Counted from the stretch's first letter, positions 7,543-17,985 are shown. The stretch is DNA of 64,000 nt from CAYLMG01 sp964493425 (GCA_964493425.1 CAZBMW010000013.1:1-64000); one strand, 5' to 3'. Numbers and translations are program-made. The notes: generated by a model from the letters alone, not told the origin.

Positions 7543-10500
7543 ATGAGTGAAATGAGAAAAATTACAAAGAAATATTATTTAAGGCAGATTGTTGCCTGCT
7601 GGCTTGTCAGCTGTCTTTTGTTTAACACTACGGTTGTACTAGCCCTCGAGCAGGGGAATCTGACGGGAGCTTCCGGGCTGATGGGAGCTACATGGGGGGA
7701 CGACGCTGTTCTTAACACTGCCAATAACGCGATTCTGGACTGGAGCAACTTTGACACAACTGCTACACAGTCTGTTACGTTTAACCAGTATCTCAACGGC
7801 GTTCTGAGCAGCGACTCAGCAGTGTTGAACAGAATAGCTTCAGGTGAGGTTCCGACATATTTTAACGGAGCCCTATACGCAAATGGACGTGTCTTTATAA
7901 TTAATCCGGCGGGAGTGCTTTTTGGCGCCACCGCAAGGATTAATGTAACTCAGCTCGTAGCGTCATCTCTCAACATCACAAATCAGAATTTTCTTGACGG
8001 TAAATACGATTTCTCAGGCGGCTCCGGGTCGGTTATCAACCAAGGAACAATCGTTGCAGACAGCATGGTTGCTCTTATAGGCAAAAAGGTACTCAACACA
8101 GGCACGATAAACGCCCCTGGCGGACTGGTTGTTATGACCGCCGGCGACAGAGTGCTTCTCGGTAAACCCGGCAGCGATGTTGTTGTTGAGGTCGTGTCCG
8201 TTTCTGCCTCTGATATTACCGCAGCCGCTGATGCCATGGCTGACGGCGATGTTATCAATGAGGGAACTGTAGAGGCGGCAGGCGGCGAGATAATACTTGC
8301 TGCGGGCGACACTTTTTCAAGGGCAGTTGAGGGCCTTGAAGGTCTTTCAGTTGCTGTTGAAAGCGGCACCGGAACAGTCGGCCAATATGGAACGCTCAGC
8401 GCCGACGAGGGTGGAAAGATAACATTAACTGCCGCAGATGAAGTTATACTTGGAGAGGACAGTTTAACAACAGTCAACGGTGGCAGCGAAGGTGACGGCG
8501 GCACAATTATTGCCTATTCTCCAGGATTAGCTACTTTCAGCGAAGGTGCACTGATCGAAGCCAGAGGCGGCGAAACCGCGGGTGACGGTGGATTTGTTGA
8601 GGTATCGGGGCTCGAAGGCTATCTGCTTGCAGGGACGGCTGATTTGCGGGCACCGGCGGGCGAGGCTGGTACACTCCTCCTCGATCCGCACCACAATGTG
8701 TTCATAAGCGATAATCCCAGCGATTATTATAATATTAATAATACCTGGCTCGAGTACCAATTAGGAATGGGTAATATGTGGATATCGACAAACGGCGGAG
8801 GAATTGGCGATGGCGATATCACTGTATTGGATCTGGTGGTCTGGGCAAGCATTTATGGGCTTACTCTCGATGCAGCCAGGGACATATATGTCGCTGCCGA
8901 CATTATAAACACAGGAACCGGTCGTATTCAACTGGAAGCCGACAGGCATATCTTCGCAGATGCCCCTCTTAGTACACGCGGCAACCTCAGACTGCTTGCT
9001 GATAAAAACGGCAATGTAGTTGGTAATATGTATTCCGGCGACGGCGTTGCCCTTTTCGGCGGACATGATGTGGAAATTCGCGGCAACGATATTATTCTCG
9101 GCGGCCCCGTTTTGGCAGGCAGAGATTTGACCATTTTCGGAAGAGACTGCGGCCCCGGTGACGGACCTTACGAATGGGGCAATATCTGGGCCAAGGACAC
9201 ACTGACTGCAGGCAGAGATATTTCAATCTCAGTCACAGGCGTAAAAAAGGTGTGCACAGGTTGGCATTGGGAAGGACACGGATGCCATAGGCATAAGGTC
9301 TATGATTACGAATATGTGTATTATCCCGGCACGATAACACTCGACGGTGACGTTACTGCCTGCAGAGATATTAAGATTTATAACGATACGTACACAAGAA
9401 ACGTGACAGGCTATGGCGTTACACTTAATGCAGGTCACAACATAGAGCTTAAAAACAGTTGTAACCCTTATGAGAACTGCACGTTTATACAGGGCACAAA
9501 CTATCTCGGCCTTATCGCAGGCGATACGATAAAGGCGTGGAATACCGTGATAAGCGTACTGGGCAGCACACTGCTAATGCAGCAGGGACCATCGATAAAT
9601 ACGGCTGACTATATGTTCGCCAATCAGGGCAACACAAATCTGACGCTGATTAGTGACAATGGTTCGGTAACTTCGACGACGGGCGACAACGCTGCTAACA
9701 AGTGGAAATCAATCGGAGCACATGCCAACCAGAACATCACACTCGCTCAAGACGGTAGTTCAGACAAAGCTGGTAACAGCAACTTCAAAAACACAATTCA
9801 TCTCGGCTACAGCGGAACACCAGGCAGGTCTCTCTGGGCCGAGAATGGCGACATTGATATAGACGGCTTCTCTATCAAGCCGGCAGATGGCTTTGGTGGC
9901 TTGTCGGTTGAAGCCGGAGGCTATGTGGATATGTACGTCGTTCACGAAATAAGACTCGGTGGAGACGTAATTTCCGGTGATTACATGAGCTTATTTGCAG
10001 ACCATGATGAGCGTTTTGGTTCTCATGTGTGGGTAGAAGGCCACGTTAATTCCGGAGGCACGACAAATATTGAAGGTATGAATGTCTTCCTCGATGGTGG
10101 AGCAACCTCCGAAGGCGATATGACAATAACAGCCCACGGGCTCTATGGTATAGCCAATGCACCTGATGAGCACTTGCAATACAGCGGCGATGTTAGAGCC
10201 GGTGGCAAGCTTGAATCCAAATCAGGAAAGATAGATATCACTGCAATTCGGGCAACAGGGTTTGATGACGAATTAATAAGCTCAAGCTACAATTACTTAG
10301 ACCCGACCGAGGAGCCTTACTTAAATATGGACATCATTCCTGATTACGTAGATACATATAAGGGCTCAATTCTTGTCCAGGACGTCGAAGCAGCGACTTC
10401 TGTGGATATGACAGCAGGATATGACATCGAAGCCGATAATGTTACTGCCGGCACGACCTTCGATGCCGAAGCTGGCCGCCATATTACCCTGGACAGCGCA

Positions 10501-13500
10501 ATCTCCGGAGGCAATATGACACTTGCGGCGGACAAAGATACAACCGATATATACAGCGGTGATGTCACTGCCGGACCGCTTACGTCGCTTGGTGGTGATG
10601 TTGAGATTTCTGCATCGGATAGTACAATTTTCCTTAATGGTAATGTAACTGCTGGCGACGACGTCATTCTGCATAATAATACGGAAGCTGCCGATGGTGT
10701 GAAGATTGAAGCTGGCGATGATATACACATTGGCGGTGACGATGCTGCTTTTGCGAGCTCGGAACACCCGCCTGGAGTTTATGAGTATAAGTCTCTGACA
10801 GGACTCGGAGACCTGACATTGAAATCGGCGAGCAACGGTGATGGTTATGGTAATATTATGATTGGAGGAATGGTGCAAACCTGCGGTGATTTGACAATGA
10901 TAGCAGGCGGCGGAACAGACCCGGCTGGCATTATTGGCTGGGAACAATCCAACATTAAAATTGTCGGGCCTGTTATTACCCAGGCCAGCGGCAATATGTA
11001 TGCCAAGGCCGGTGATGATATCCAGTTATACGGCTTGAAGCCGGATGGAACACCACATCCTGCAGGCGGTGCGTTGTCAAGCGGGAATATGACTTTAATC
11101 GCTTATGACGATGTGCAGACGTTTAATAACGCCGGATTGACCACAATCGACCCTGCCAAAGGGGATATGTATATTTCTGCGGGTGACGACGATGCAATAA
11201 TCGGTCCGGAACCCGGGGAGAAAGAGGTGGTGGTTACCGGTGATGTCGATTCGGCAGGTAAACTAACTGTAGAAGCGCAGGATGATATAGAGCTTAAGAG
11301 AAATGTCAAATCAGCAGATGATATGTCTATGCAGGCAGGTGATGATATAGAGCTCAATGAATGGTCGGGCAATACAGAATCCGGCGGAATGATGAAATTG
11401 ATTGCCGGTGTAAGCAATCCCGGTGGAGATGTTGAAGGCTGGGGTCAGCTTACAACGACCAACCCTGCCAATGGTGATATGACAGTTAAAGCTGCTGATG
11501 ACATTTATCTCGATAATACACCGATTTCTGCTCAATCAGCGGGCACGATGACTATGGCTGCGGACAGCGATGATAATTATGACGGCGACTTAACTGCCCA
11601 AGGCGACCTGATTGGTAATATGTACCTTTCCGGTTATGATGTGACCGTTTATGGAGATGTAACTTCCTATGGCACATTGGATGTTATCGCGGTTGATGAC
11701 ATCATGCTCAAGCGCAACGTTTCATCCTACTATGACATGACGATGAATGCCGGTGATAATATCAGACTCAATGAATACTCAGGCAACACCGAATCCACCT
11801 ACGGTACAATGACGCTCAATGCCGGTCTTGCCTACGGCAGTACTCCTTACCCTGATTTTGATTGTGACTGGATGAACGGCAGCATCAAAATTGGCGGCCA
11901 CGCATACTCGTACGGCAATATGACCATGAACGCCAAAGGCGGTGGAATTGTCTTCTTCGATGGTTGGTTCAATGATGTAATGAGTGGAAGTATCTACATT
12001 CAAGACTATGCCAAATCCCAATACGGTTTGATGAATATGACTGCTATTGGCGGTGATGAATTTGCAACCTGTGATTTGGCTGAGGTTGTCTGCATGAATG
12101 GTAGTATCAAAATCGGTGACTATGCTTATTCAAGAAACAATATGTCTTTGAGCGCCACTGGTGGAAGCGAAGGTTTCGATTTTTATGACTGCTTCGACCT
12201 TGATGGTATGAACGGCAGTATTAAAATCGGCAACTATGCCTATTCTGAATACGGTAACATCGGTATGACCGCCAACGGCGGATGTGAGTTTATGACCAAT
12301 GATTACGTAGATGCTGACCTGATGGATGGCAGCATCAAAATCGGCGGTAATGGTACAGGCAATGTTACATCTTACTATAATATTAACCTATCAGCCCATG
12401 GCGGCGGCGAGGCTATGACCAAAGACGAAATCGACGTCGACGGCATGAATGGAAGCATCCTGGTTTGCGGCAACGCCGATGCCAGATACGGTAGTCTCAA
12501 TATGAGCGCCGTAGGCGGTAGTGAAGCTTTGACTTGTGATAAATTCGATATCGACGGCATGAATGGAAGCATCTTAATCGGCGGCAGTGTCGAATCCTTG
12601 TACAATATGGATCTACTGGCTGTCGGTGGCAGCGAGTTCTTGACCTGTGACCAAATCGATATCGACGGTATGAACGGAAGCATCTTAATTAATAACGGGG
12701 CCAGATCCGAATATGGTACTCTGAAGATGACCGCTATTGGCGGCAGCGATTTCGGTACCTGTGATTTGGTCGATTTTGATGCAATGAATGGAAGCATCAA
12801 AATCAATAATTACGTGCAATCCATGTATGGTATGGAGCTGAAAGCCATTGGCGGCAGCGAGTTCTGCAGTTTTGATATCTTCGACACTGACCTGATGAAT
12901 GGCAGTATCTTCATCAATGGTAATGCTTCAACCAGTTACGGCGATATGAAGCTAACGGCTATTGGCGGCAGCGATTTCCATACCCTCGACGCGGTGGACA
13001 CTGACTGCATGAACGGCAGTATCAAAGTTCTCGGGTCTCTTGACGTTTACGGTGGAGACATGTTGCTGACAGCAATTGGCGGAAGCGAGTTCTGCAGTCT
13101 TGATTGTGTTGATATTGACGGTATGAACGGCAGTATCCTCATTCAAGGCCGCGTTACAGCACTGGGCGATGAAGAGTGCGAAACGTCCGGTGGCAACATT
13201 ACTATGACTGCTATGGGAGGCAGCAATTTCGGCTCTTCTGAGAAGGTTGACATTGATGGTATGAATGGAAGTATCCAAATCTGTGGTGGTGTTCACTCTG
13301 ACGCAGACATGAAGCTAACAGCCATTGGCGGCAGTGAATTCGGCACTACCAGTTGCTTCGACCTTAGTGGTATGAACGGCAGCATCAAATTTGGTGGTTA
13401 CGCCAATTCTGGGGGAAATATGGAGCTTACAGCTATTGGCGGCAGCGAATTCCGCACCCTTGATTTCGTCGATTCTGAATGCATGAATGGCAGCATCAAA

Positions 13501-15564
13501 TTTGGTGGTTACGCTCACTCCGGTGGAGATATGAAGATGACAGCAATTGGTGGTAGTGAGTTCCTTACTGCCGACAAAGTTGACACTGCTGGTATGAACG
13601 GTAGTATCAAAGCCTGCGGTTATCTTGAATCTGAAGGCGATATGAGTCTGACGGCTATCGGTGGAAGCGAGTTCTGCACTATTGATTGCTTCGATTCTGA
13701 ACTAATGAACGGCAGCATCAAAATCTTCGGCTATGCCAGGTCTTATGGCGACATGACCATGACGGCCGTTGGCGGCAGTGATTTCCACACTTTCGATGGT
13801 TTTGATGGCGACTTCATGAACGGCACCATTTGGCTTGGTTCCGCTAAATCCGATGGCGATATGACTCTAAGAGCTGTCGGCGGCGGTGAATACGGCTCTC
13901 ATGATTTCTACGACTTAACTTTCTTCAGTGGCGATGTTGTCGCACTGGGTGACCTCGAGTCAACTGGTGGCAGCGTCAAGATTTATTCAGACGATGACAC
14001 CACATATCTGGGCGGCGATGTGACAGCTTACGTTGACGTGTTGCTGAATAACAACACAAAGTTTATAGGTTTTGGCGACCAGAGAGTAACTGCTGAGACC
14101 GGAATGATCACCGCCAACGGGTGGCTGGATAAGATTCCGATCTGGACTTGCTGGGGTCCCACCTACGGTAGCTTGTATCTCGATGCATATGGTGATATAA
14201 GCCTTGCCGGTGATGTCATAGCTGCAATGTGCTGCCCAGAAATGTGCTGGAGTGTTGGCGGCGGTGTCTCTATCATCTCAGATAACGGCAGGATTTACAC
14301 ACCTGGTAAATACGTGATGGATAAAGACGGCATTTATCAACCTGCACTTGCCATAGATATAACCGGCCGGTCCAATCAGTTCGGTTGGTTTGGCCCGGTT
14401 GGCGTTGACCTGCCTTATGGACCAGGTAAAGCCGCAATAGTCATCCGGAGTAAAGACGACCTGATGCTGCATCCATGGTCCGACCTGCTGGCGTGCGGTA
14501 CATACTACGCCGAAGGCGTCGACGACCGTGTAGGTGTTGGCTTCCTGGCTGTGCCGGATACCATCGGCGGATACCTCAGAAACGAAGGTGATGCCTTTGA
14601 CGCTGCTATTTATGTCGGCAGTACAGCCGGTGACGTACATCTCGGAGGCGAAGTCGATATCAGAAGCCTGGAGTGGGTACCTTACGATGGACTAGACCAT
14701 AGCTATGATTTGGAAACTACCTCCGTATGTAGGTGTGGCTATTGGGATTGTGTCAGCAGGGGTACGATGATAGCTGATGCTTGGGATACAATAACCTTTG
14801 GTGACAAGTTTGAAAGTGCTTTGGCCGATGGTCGTGTTGGCGATAGATTAGAAGTATGCTCTCGCATAACCGAGTGGCTTGAAGATGCTGTCGGAAGACT
14901 GCCGTATGTATATGGCGGCGGATTATTCCCGCCCGGCTACACATACGTACTTCGTGGTGCCGGCCTTGAGAATCCCGGTATTACCGACGGCAGAGCCTGG
15001 GTACTTGAAAGTAAGGGAACTATTCCACCTGCACCATTGAATGCAATGCAGCTTGAGGGCCTCGAACAGCAGGTGCCCGGCGTCGAAGGATGTCCTGCAG
15101 TGATGGCTGCTGCTGCCGATGAGCTTGGAATTGAGGATGATGAAATTGAGGTTACTGTAGCGAATGCTATGGCAGCAGCCGGCGATATCCAGCCGTGCGA
15201 AACCTGTGCAAGACTCGTAAATGCGGCTGCGATTCTAAGAGATGAGGACGGCAGCCGAATGGCTGCTCTTGCAGAAGTCATTAATACGGTCGCACCGGCT
15301 GATGTGCCGTTCACACCGGAAGTCGGAACTTTGATTGCAGCAGCTTTCGAAGGCCGCGCCAGCGATGGCACCGCTTACGCAACTGCTTTAGAATACGTCG
15401 ATGCCTTTGTAGAGTACGTAAGAGTTCTCGATACCGAGATGGGTTCACCAGTTGGTGACTCGGTAGAATTTGTTATGGAAAAGCACGGTGCAGGCATAAA
15501 TGCAAGTCCAAACGACAATGTGGCTGCATATGTTGCTGCTCGTCTGGAGGCTATCGGCGGCTAA
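7543..15564 (+). CDS. Giant filamentous-haemagglutinin-like exoprotein (TpsA)
   Basis: About 2673 aa. ATG 7543 is chosen because AGGGG at 7531-7535 sits 7 bases before it; an in-frame ATG at 7474 lacks a site. Signal peptide to about residue 34. The haemagglutination/TPS domain (about 35-155) has the I-N-P-A-G-V-L-F-G signature needed for recognition by the transporter. A long beta-helix-type region follows. Residues about 1425-2125 are 18 tandem repeats of about 38 aa built on M-N-G-S-I and A-I-G-G-S-E-F. The last 162 residues (2512-2673) are a separate domain shared with the 2600-4099 protein. Likely a surface or released adhesin; no enzymatic motif was seen. No frameshift interrupts the 8-kb frame. 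Confidence 0.9.
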   Translation: MSEMRKITKKYYLRQIVACWLVSCLLFNTTVVLALEQGNLTGASGLMGATWGDDAVLNTANNAILDWSNFDTTATQSVTFNQYLNGVLSSDSAVLNRIASGEVPTYFNGALYANGRVFIINPAGVLFGATARINVTQLVASSLNITNQNFLDGKYDFSGGSGSVINQGTIVADSMVALIGKKVLNTGTINAPGGLVVMTAGDRVLLGKPGSDVVVEVVSVSASDITAAADAMADGDVINEGTVEAAGGEIILAAGDTFSRAVEGLEGLSVAVESGTGTVGQYGTLSADEGGKITLTAADEVILGEDSLTTVNGGSEGDGGTIIAYSPGLATFSEGALIEARGGETAGDGGFVEVSGLEGYLLAGTADLRAPAGEAGTLLLDPHHNVFISDNPSDYYNINNTWLEYQLGMGNMWISTNGGGIGDGDITVLDLVVWASIYGLTLDAARDIYVAADIINTGTGRIQLEADRHIFADAPLSTRGNLRLLADKNGNVVGNMYSGDGVALFGGHDVEIRGNDIILGGPVLAGRDLTIFGRDCGPGDGPYEWGNIWAKDTLTAGRDISISVTGVKKVCTGWHWEGHGCHRHKVYDYEYVYYPGTITLDGDVTACRDIKIYNDTYTRNVTGYGVTLNAGHNIELKNSCNPYENCTFIQGTNYLGLIAGDTIKAWNTVISVLGSTLLMQQGPSINTADYMFANQGNTNLTLISDNGSVTSTTGDNAANKWKSIGAHANQNITLAQDGSSDKAGNSNFKNTIHLGYSGTPGRSLWAENGDIDIDGFSIKPADGFGGLSVEAGGYVDMYVVHEIRLGGDVISGDYMSLFADHDERFGSHVWVEGHVNSGGTTNIEGMNVFLDGGATSEGDMTITAHGLYGIANAPDEHLQYSGDVRAGGKLESKSGKIDITAIRATGFDDELISSSYNYLDPTEEPYLNMDIIPDYVDTYKGSILVQDVEAATSVDMTAGYDIEADNVTAGTTFDAEAGRHITLDSAISGGNMTLAADKDTTDIYSGDVTAGPLTSLGGDVEISASDSTIFLNGNVTAGDDVILHNNTEAADGVKIEAGDDIHIGGDDAAFASSEHPPGVYEYKSLTGLGDLTLKSASNGDGYGNIMIGGMVQTCGDLTMIAGGGTDPAGIIGWEQSNIKIVGPVITQASGNMYAKAGDDIQLYGLKPDGTPHPAGGALSSGNMTLIAYDDVQTFNNAGLTTIDPAKGDMYISAGDDDAIIGPEPGEKEVVVTGDVDSAGKLTVEAQDDIELKRNVKSADDMSMQAGDDIELNEWSGNTESGGMMKLIAGVSNPGGDVEGWGQLTTTNPANGDMTVKAADDIYLDNTPISAQSAGTMTMAADSDDNYDGDLTAQGDLIGNMYLSGYDVTVYGDVTSYGTLDVIAVDDIMLKRNVSSYYDMTMNAGDNIRLNEYSGNTESTYGTMTLNAGLAYGSTPYPDFDCDWMNGSIKIGGHAYSYGNMTMNAKGGGIVFFDGWFNDVMSGSIYIQDYAKSQYGLMNMTAIGGDEFATCDLAEVVCMNGSIKIGDYAYSRNNMSLSATGGSEGFDFYDCFDLDGMNGSIKIGNYAYSEYGNIGMTANGGCEFMTNDYVDADLMDGSIKIGGNGTGNVTSYYNINLSAHGGGEAMTKDEIDVDGMNGSILVCGNADARYGSLNMSAVGGSEALTCDKFDIDGMNGSILIGGSVESLYNMDLLAVGGSEFLTCDQIDIDGMNGSILINNGARSEYGTLKMTAIGGSDFGTCDLVDFDAMNGSIKINNYVQSMYGMELKAIGGSEFCSFDIFDTDLMNGSIFINGNASTSYGDMKLTAIGGSDFHTLDAVDTDCMNGSIKVLGSLDVYGGDMLLTAIGGSEFCSLDCVDIDGMNGSILIQGRVTALGDEECETSGGNITMTAMGGSNFGSSEKVDIDGMNGSIQICGGVHSDADMKLTAIGGSEFGTTSCFDLSGMNGSIKFGGYANSGGNMELTAIGGSEFRTLDFVDSECMNGSIKFGGYAHSGGDMKMTAIGGSEFLTADKVDTAGMNGSIKACGYLESEGDMSLTAIGGSEFCTIDCFDSELMNGSIKIFGYARSYGDMTMTAVGGSDFHTFDGFDGDFMNGTIWLGSAKSDGDMTLRAVGGGEYGSHDFYDLTFFSGDVVALGDLESTGGSVKIYSDDDTTYLGGDVTAYVDVLLNNNTKFIGFGDQRVTAETGMITANGWLDKIPIWTCWGPTYGSLYLDAYGDISLAGDVIAAMCCPEMCWSVGGGVSIISDNGRIYTPGKYVMDKDGIYQPALAIDITGRSNQFGWFGPVGVDLPYGPGKAAIVIRSKDDLMLHPWSDLLACGTYYAEGVDDRVGVGFLAVPDTIGGYLRNEGDAFDAAIYVGSTAGDVHLGGEVDIRSLEWVPYDGLDHSYDLETTSVCRCGYWDCVSRGTMIADAWDTITFGDKFESALADGRVGDRLEVCSRITEWLEDAVGRLPYVYGGGLFPPGYTYVLRGAGLENPGITDGRAWVLESKGTIPPAPLNAMQLEGLEQQVPGVEGCPAVMAAAADELGIEDDEIEVTVANAMAAAGDIQPCETCARLVNAAAILRDEDGSRMAALAEVINTVAPADVPFTPEVGTLIAAAFEGRASDGTAYATALEYVDAFVEYVRVLDTEMGSPVGDSVEFVMEKHGAGINASPNDNVAAYVAARLEAIGG
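11862..13910 (+). repeat. 18 tandem repeats of about 114 bases in the exoprotein gene
   Basis: The core ATGAAYGGCAGYATC recurs 18 times from 11872 to 13816, a mean period of 114 bases (38 residues). Consensus per unit: D-G-M-N-G-S-I-K-I-x-G-Y-A, a short turn, then M-x-L-T-A-I-G-G-S-E-F. Copies differ at many synonymous and variable sites, so they are old but kept in frame. Confidence 0.9.
15076..15561 (+). other. Shared 162-aa C-terminal domain (exoprotein copy)
   Basis: Encodes the final 162 residues of the exoprotein. Landmarks are G-C-P-A-V, I-Q-P-C-x-x-C, L-R-D-x-D-G-S-R, A-P-A-D-x-P-F-x-P-E and A-L-E-Y-V-D-A-F-V-E-Y. The second copy is encoded at 2603-3088 on the minus strand. Confidence 0.85.
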
Positions 15565-15590
15565 TAGAAGTAATTTTTGAACATTGAAAA

Positions 15591-15625
15591 AAAGCCTGCT
15601 CTTTAACGAGGGCAGGCTTTTTCTT
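15591..15625. terminator. Bidirectional rho-independent terminator
   Basis: Stem AAAGCCTGC (15591-15599) / GCAGGCTTT (15612-15620). A T-rich run follows on the plus strand and a T run also follows on the minus strand, so it can end both the exoprotein gene and the convergent TPR gene. Confidence 0.85.
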
Positions 15626-15652
15626 TAATGGCAGAAGGACAGCTACGTATTT

Positions 15653-16618
15653 TTATCTGGAAAGTCTCGCAACGGGTCCAAAGTCAGGCTTTACAGAGCG
15701 GACTTTTTCGATGCGCTCTTCGAGCTTTGTTATTTCTTCAGTATTGCCGGTCTTCTTCACAATGGTCAGAGCTTTCTTAATCAGGTTTTCCGCCTTTTTG
15801 AAATCACCTTTCGAACGGTAAATTTCGGCCTTTGTTATCCAGGCCGGTGCCACAAGGTGATGGTCCGGACCGTAAACTCTTTCCTGAATTGATTGCGCTT
15901 TGTTTATGAGGCTTTCAGCCTGCTCATACCTTCCCTGCAGGGTATATAACTCTGCGAGGTTGCCGATAACAGTTGCTGTATAAAGATGGTCTGTTCCGTA
16001 TATCTGATTTATTGTTCCAAGTGCTTTATTATAGTAGTCCTCCGCCTGTTCAAACTCACCCTCGGCAACGCGCAGCTTCGCAAAATCCACCTGCAAAGGC
16101 GCAAACATAGGGTCATCTTTCGGGAAGTTTTCAAGCATTATACTCATAGCCCTGTCGAGAGCCTGGTGGGCATCTTCGTATTTGCCTTGTCCCTGATAAA
16201 TTGAGCTCAGAGTTCTGAGGGTATAAGCAATATAGGGATGAGTTTCATAGTATATCTTTTCCTGCAGCGCAAGACCCAGCTTGCACATCTTTTCGGCTTC
16301 TTCGAATTTGCCCTGATTGTTATAGACGTAAGCGAGGTCGAGCAGGCACAAGCAAAGCTCCTGGTCGGGGACGTTTCTTTTTTGCGCCGTCGCGAGGGCT
16401 TCTTCGACGAGCGGCTGGGCTTTATTGTACTGGCCGTGAGCCATATATACCCTTGCCATTACACGTAGCGTCTTACAGGAAGTAGATTTTTTGCCGGTCA
16501 AGGGTTTCGCGCTCGCCGGGCTGCAATAAATTAAAAATAATGAAAGTATTGAAATAAAAAAGAAGTGCTTGATTAATTGCTTTTTTGAGACTTCTATCTT
16601 GACCATCTTCATCACCAC
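15653..16618 (-). CDS. Exported tetratricopeptide-repeat protein
   Basis: About 321 aa. N-terminal signal peptide (hydrophobic F-F-F-I-S-I-L-S-L-F-L-I-Y, then a P-A-S-A-K-P cleavage region, about residues 20-39). The rest is six or so TPR units of the 42-residue kinesin-light-chain type (recurrent Y-x-x-Q-G-[KR]-[YF]-E-x-A and A-x-x-I). Such proteins act as scaffolds in the periplasm or at membranes; the partner is unknown. It converges on the exoprotein gene and shares its terminator. The start is uncertain: GTG 16618, GTG 16615 or ATG 16612 all follow a GAGGG site at 16627-16623. Confidence 0.75.
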   Translation of the reverse strand: MVMKMVKIEVSKKQLIKHFFFISILSLFLIYCSPASAKPLTGKKSTSCKTLRVMARVYMAHGQYNKAQPLVEEALATAQKRNVPDQELCLCLLDLAYVYNNQGKFEEAEKMCKLGLALQEKIYYETHPYIAYTLRTLSSIYQGQGKYEDAHQALDRAMSIMLENFPKDDPMFAPLQVDFAKLRVAEGEFEQAEDYYNKALGTINQIYGTDHLYTATVIGNLAELYTLQGRYEQAESLINKAQSIQERVYGPDHHLVAPAWITKAEIYRSKGDFKKAENLIKKALTIVKKTGNTEEITKLEERIEKVRSVKPDFGPVARLSR

Positions 16619-17077
16619 ATACCCTCACAAATTCATCTGTTTGCGGATAAAACCCTCTTCCCGATAAGTGCGACTATTAACTAATATTCGTAAAAATTTA
16701 TTGTCGACTTAAGCAGTTTAGACCACTGTTCAGCTCTGAATGGCATATTTGTTCAACTCCTGAATTCAGCACTAAATAAAGTATAAGAAATAAGATTGCC
16801 GCAGAGGTTATAGGGCCTATTTCAGGTTGCAACGCGGCTGTACGCATTACAATTATTCTGACGAGTGAACTAGATTTGTCGCTTCTGGGTGGAATCAAAA
16901 CACTTTATGGGAACGAAAATTTTTTTGTAAAACCTGTACTTAAATTAGTATTTTCAAAATTATACTGCGAAGACTCGTTGTATATTACTTCCGTCTCTGC
17001 TATTATACGCCCGTCGCCAATATGACGTCTGATTTTAGCTTAGCTAACCGAATCAAAAAAAAGACAGGGGAAAATAG
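16619..17077. other. Intergenic region, 459 bases
   Basis: No gene supported. It is AT-rich and must hold the divergent promoters of the TPR gene and folD, but no hexamer pair close to consensus was found. A short minus-strand open frame (16698-16898) has no ribosome site or recognisable product. Confidence 0.4.
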
Positions 17078-17965
17078 ATGACGGCAGAGATTATAGACGG
17101 CAAAAAGATAGCTGCGGAAATGCGGGCTGAACTCAAGCTGGAAGTCGAAAGGCTAAAGCAGAAGAATATCGTTCCAGGGCTAGGTGTCATTCTCGTTGGG
17201 GACGACCCCGCATCATTGTCTTATGTTACAGGCAAAAAGAGGGCCTGTGAGAATATGGGTATTTATTCCGATGATAACCATTTGCCCGCCGATACGAGCC
17301 AGCAGAAACTAATCAGCTTAATTCAACAGATGAATGCCGACCCTAAGATACACGGCATCCTCGTTCAGCTACCCCTGCCGAAACAGCTCGATGAATCTGA
17401 AGTTATTATGACAATCGCCCCTGAAAAAGACGTTGACGGCTTTCATCCTGTCAACATCGGCAAAATGGTTGCAGGAGAACCCGCTTTTCTGCCCTGCACT
17501 CCTCACGGCATTGTTCAGCTTTTACTCCGAAGTAATGTCCAGATTGAAGGTGCCGATGTTGTTATTGTCGGCAGAAGCAATATTGTCGGCAAACCCCTTG
17601 CAAATATTCTGGTTCAAAAATCTCAAACCGGCAATGCCACTGTTACAGTCTGTCATACCCGCACGAAAAATCTCACTGAACACACACGCAGAGCTGACAT
17701 TCTTATTGCAGCAACAGGCAGGCCGAACACAATCACAGCCGATATGGTCAAAACCGGTGCCGTTGTAATCGATGTCGGCGTAAATCGTGTCGATGACCCG
17801 ACCAGAGAAAGAGGTTATCGTCTTGTCGGTGACGTCGATTTCGAAGAGGTTAAAGAAAAGGCGAGCAAGATTACGCCAGTTCCCGGCGGAGTCGGGCCGA
17901 TGACAATTACAATGCTGCTTTACAACACCATCGAATCCACAAAAAGAGCTGCCAGCAAAAACTAA
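17078..17965 (+). CDS. folD: Bifunctional methylenetetrahydrofolate dehydrogenase/cyclohydrolase
   Basis: 295 aa, the usual FolD length. It interconverts 5,10-methylene-, methenyl- and 10-formyl-tetrahydrofolate in the cytoplasm. The substrate site Y-V-T-G-K-K (catalytic Lys in the Y-x-x-x-K motif), the P-C-T-P-H-G-I-V motif, the NADP-binding V-V-I-V-G-R-S-N-I-V-G-K-P and the C-terminal P-V-P-G-G-V-G-P-M-T signature are all present. AGGGGA lies before ATG 17078. Transcribed alone, convergent with the next gene. Confidence 0.95.
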   Translation: MTAEIIDGKKIAAEMRAELKLEVERLKQKNIVPGLGVILVGDDPASLSYVTGKKRACENMGIYSDDNHLPADTSQQKLISLIQQMNADPKIHGILVQLPLPKQLDESEVIMTIAPEKDVDGFHPVNIGKMVAGEPAFLPCTPHGIVQLLLRSNVQIEGADVVIVGRSNIVGKPLANILVQKSQTGNATVTVCHTRTKNLTEHTRRADILIAATGRPNTITADMVKTGAVVIDVGVNRVDDPTRERGYRLVGDVDFEEVKEKASKITPVPGGVGPMTITMLLYNTIESTKRAASKN

Positions 17966-17985
17966 GTTCAGCAATTATCGAACTA

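Noticed and set aside
7983..8504. Long minus-strand frames inside the exoprotein gene
   Set aside because: Low-complexity Pro/Ser-rich shadows of Gly/Ala-rich beta-helix coding sequence; similar ones recur at 10344, 11103, 12375 and 14937.
11862..13910. CRISPR-like periodic repeats
   Set aside because: Period and sequence are those of in-frame protein repeats; no unique spacers between identical short repeats.
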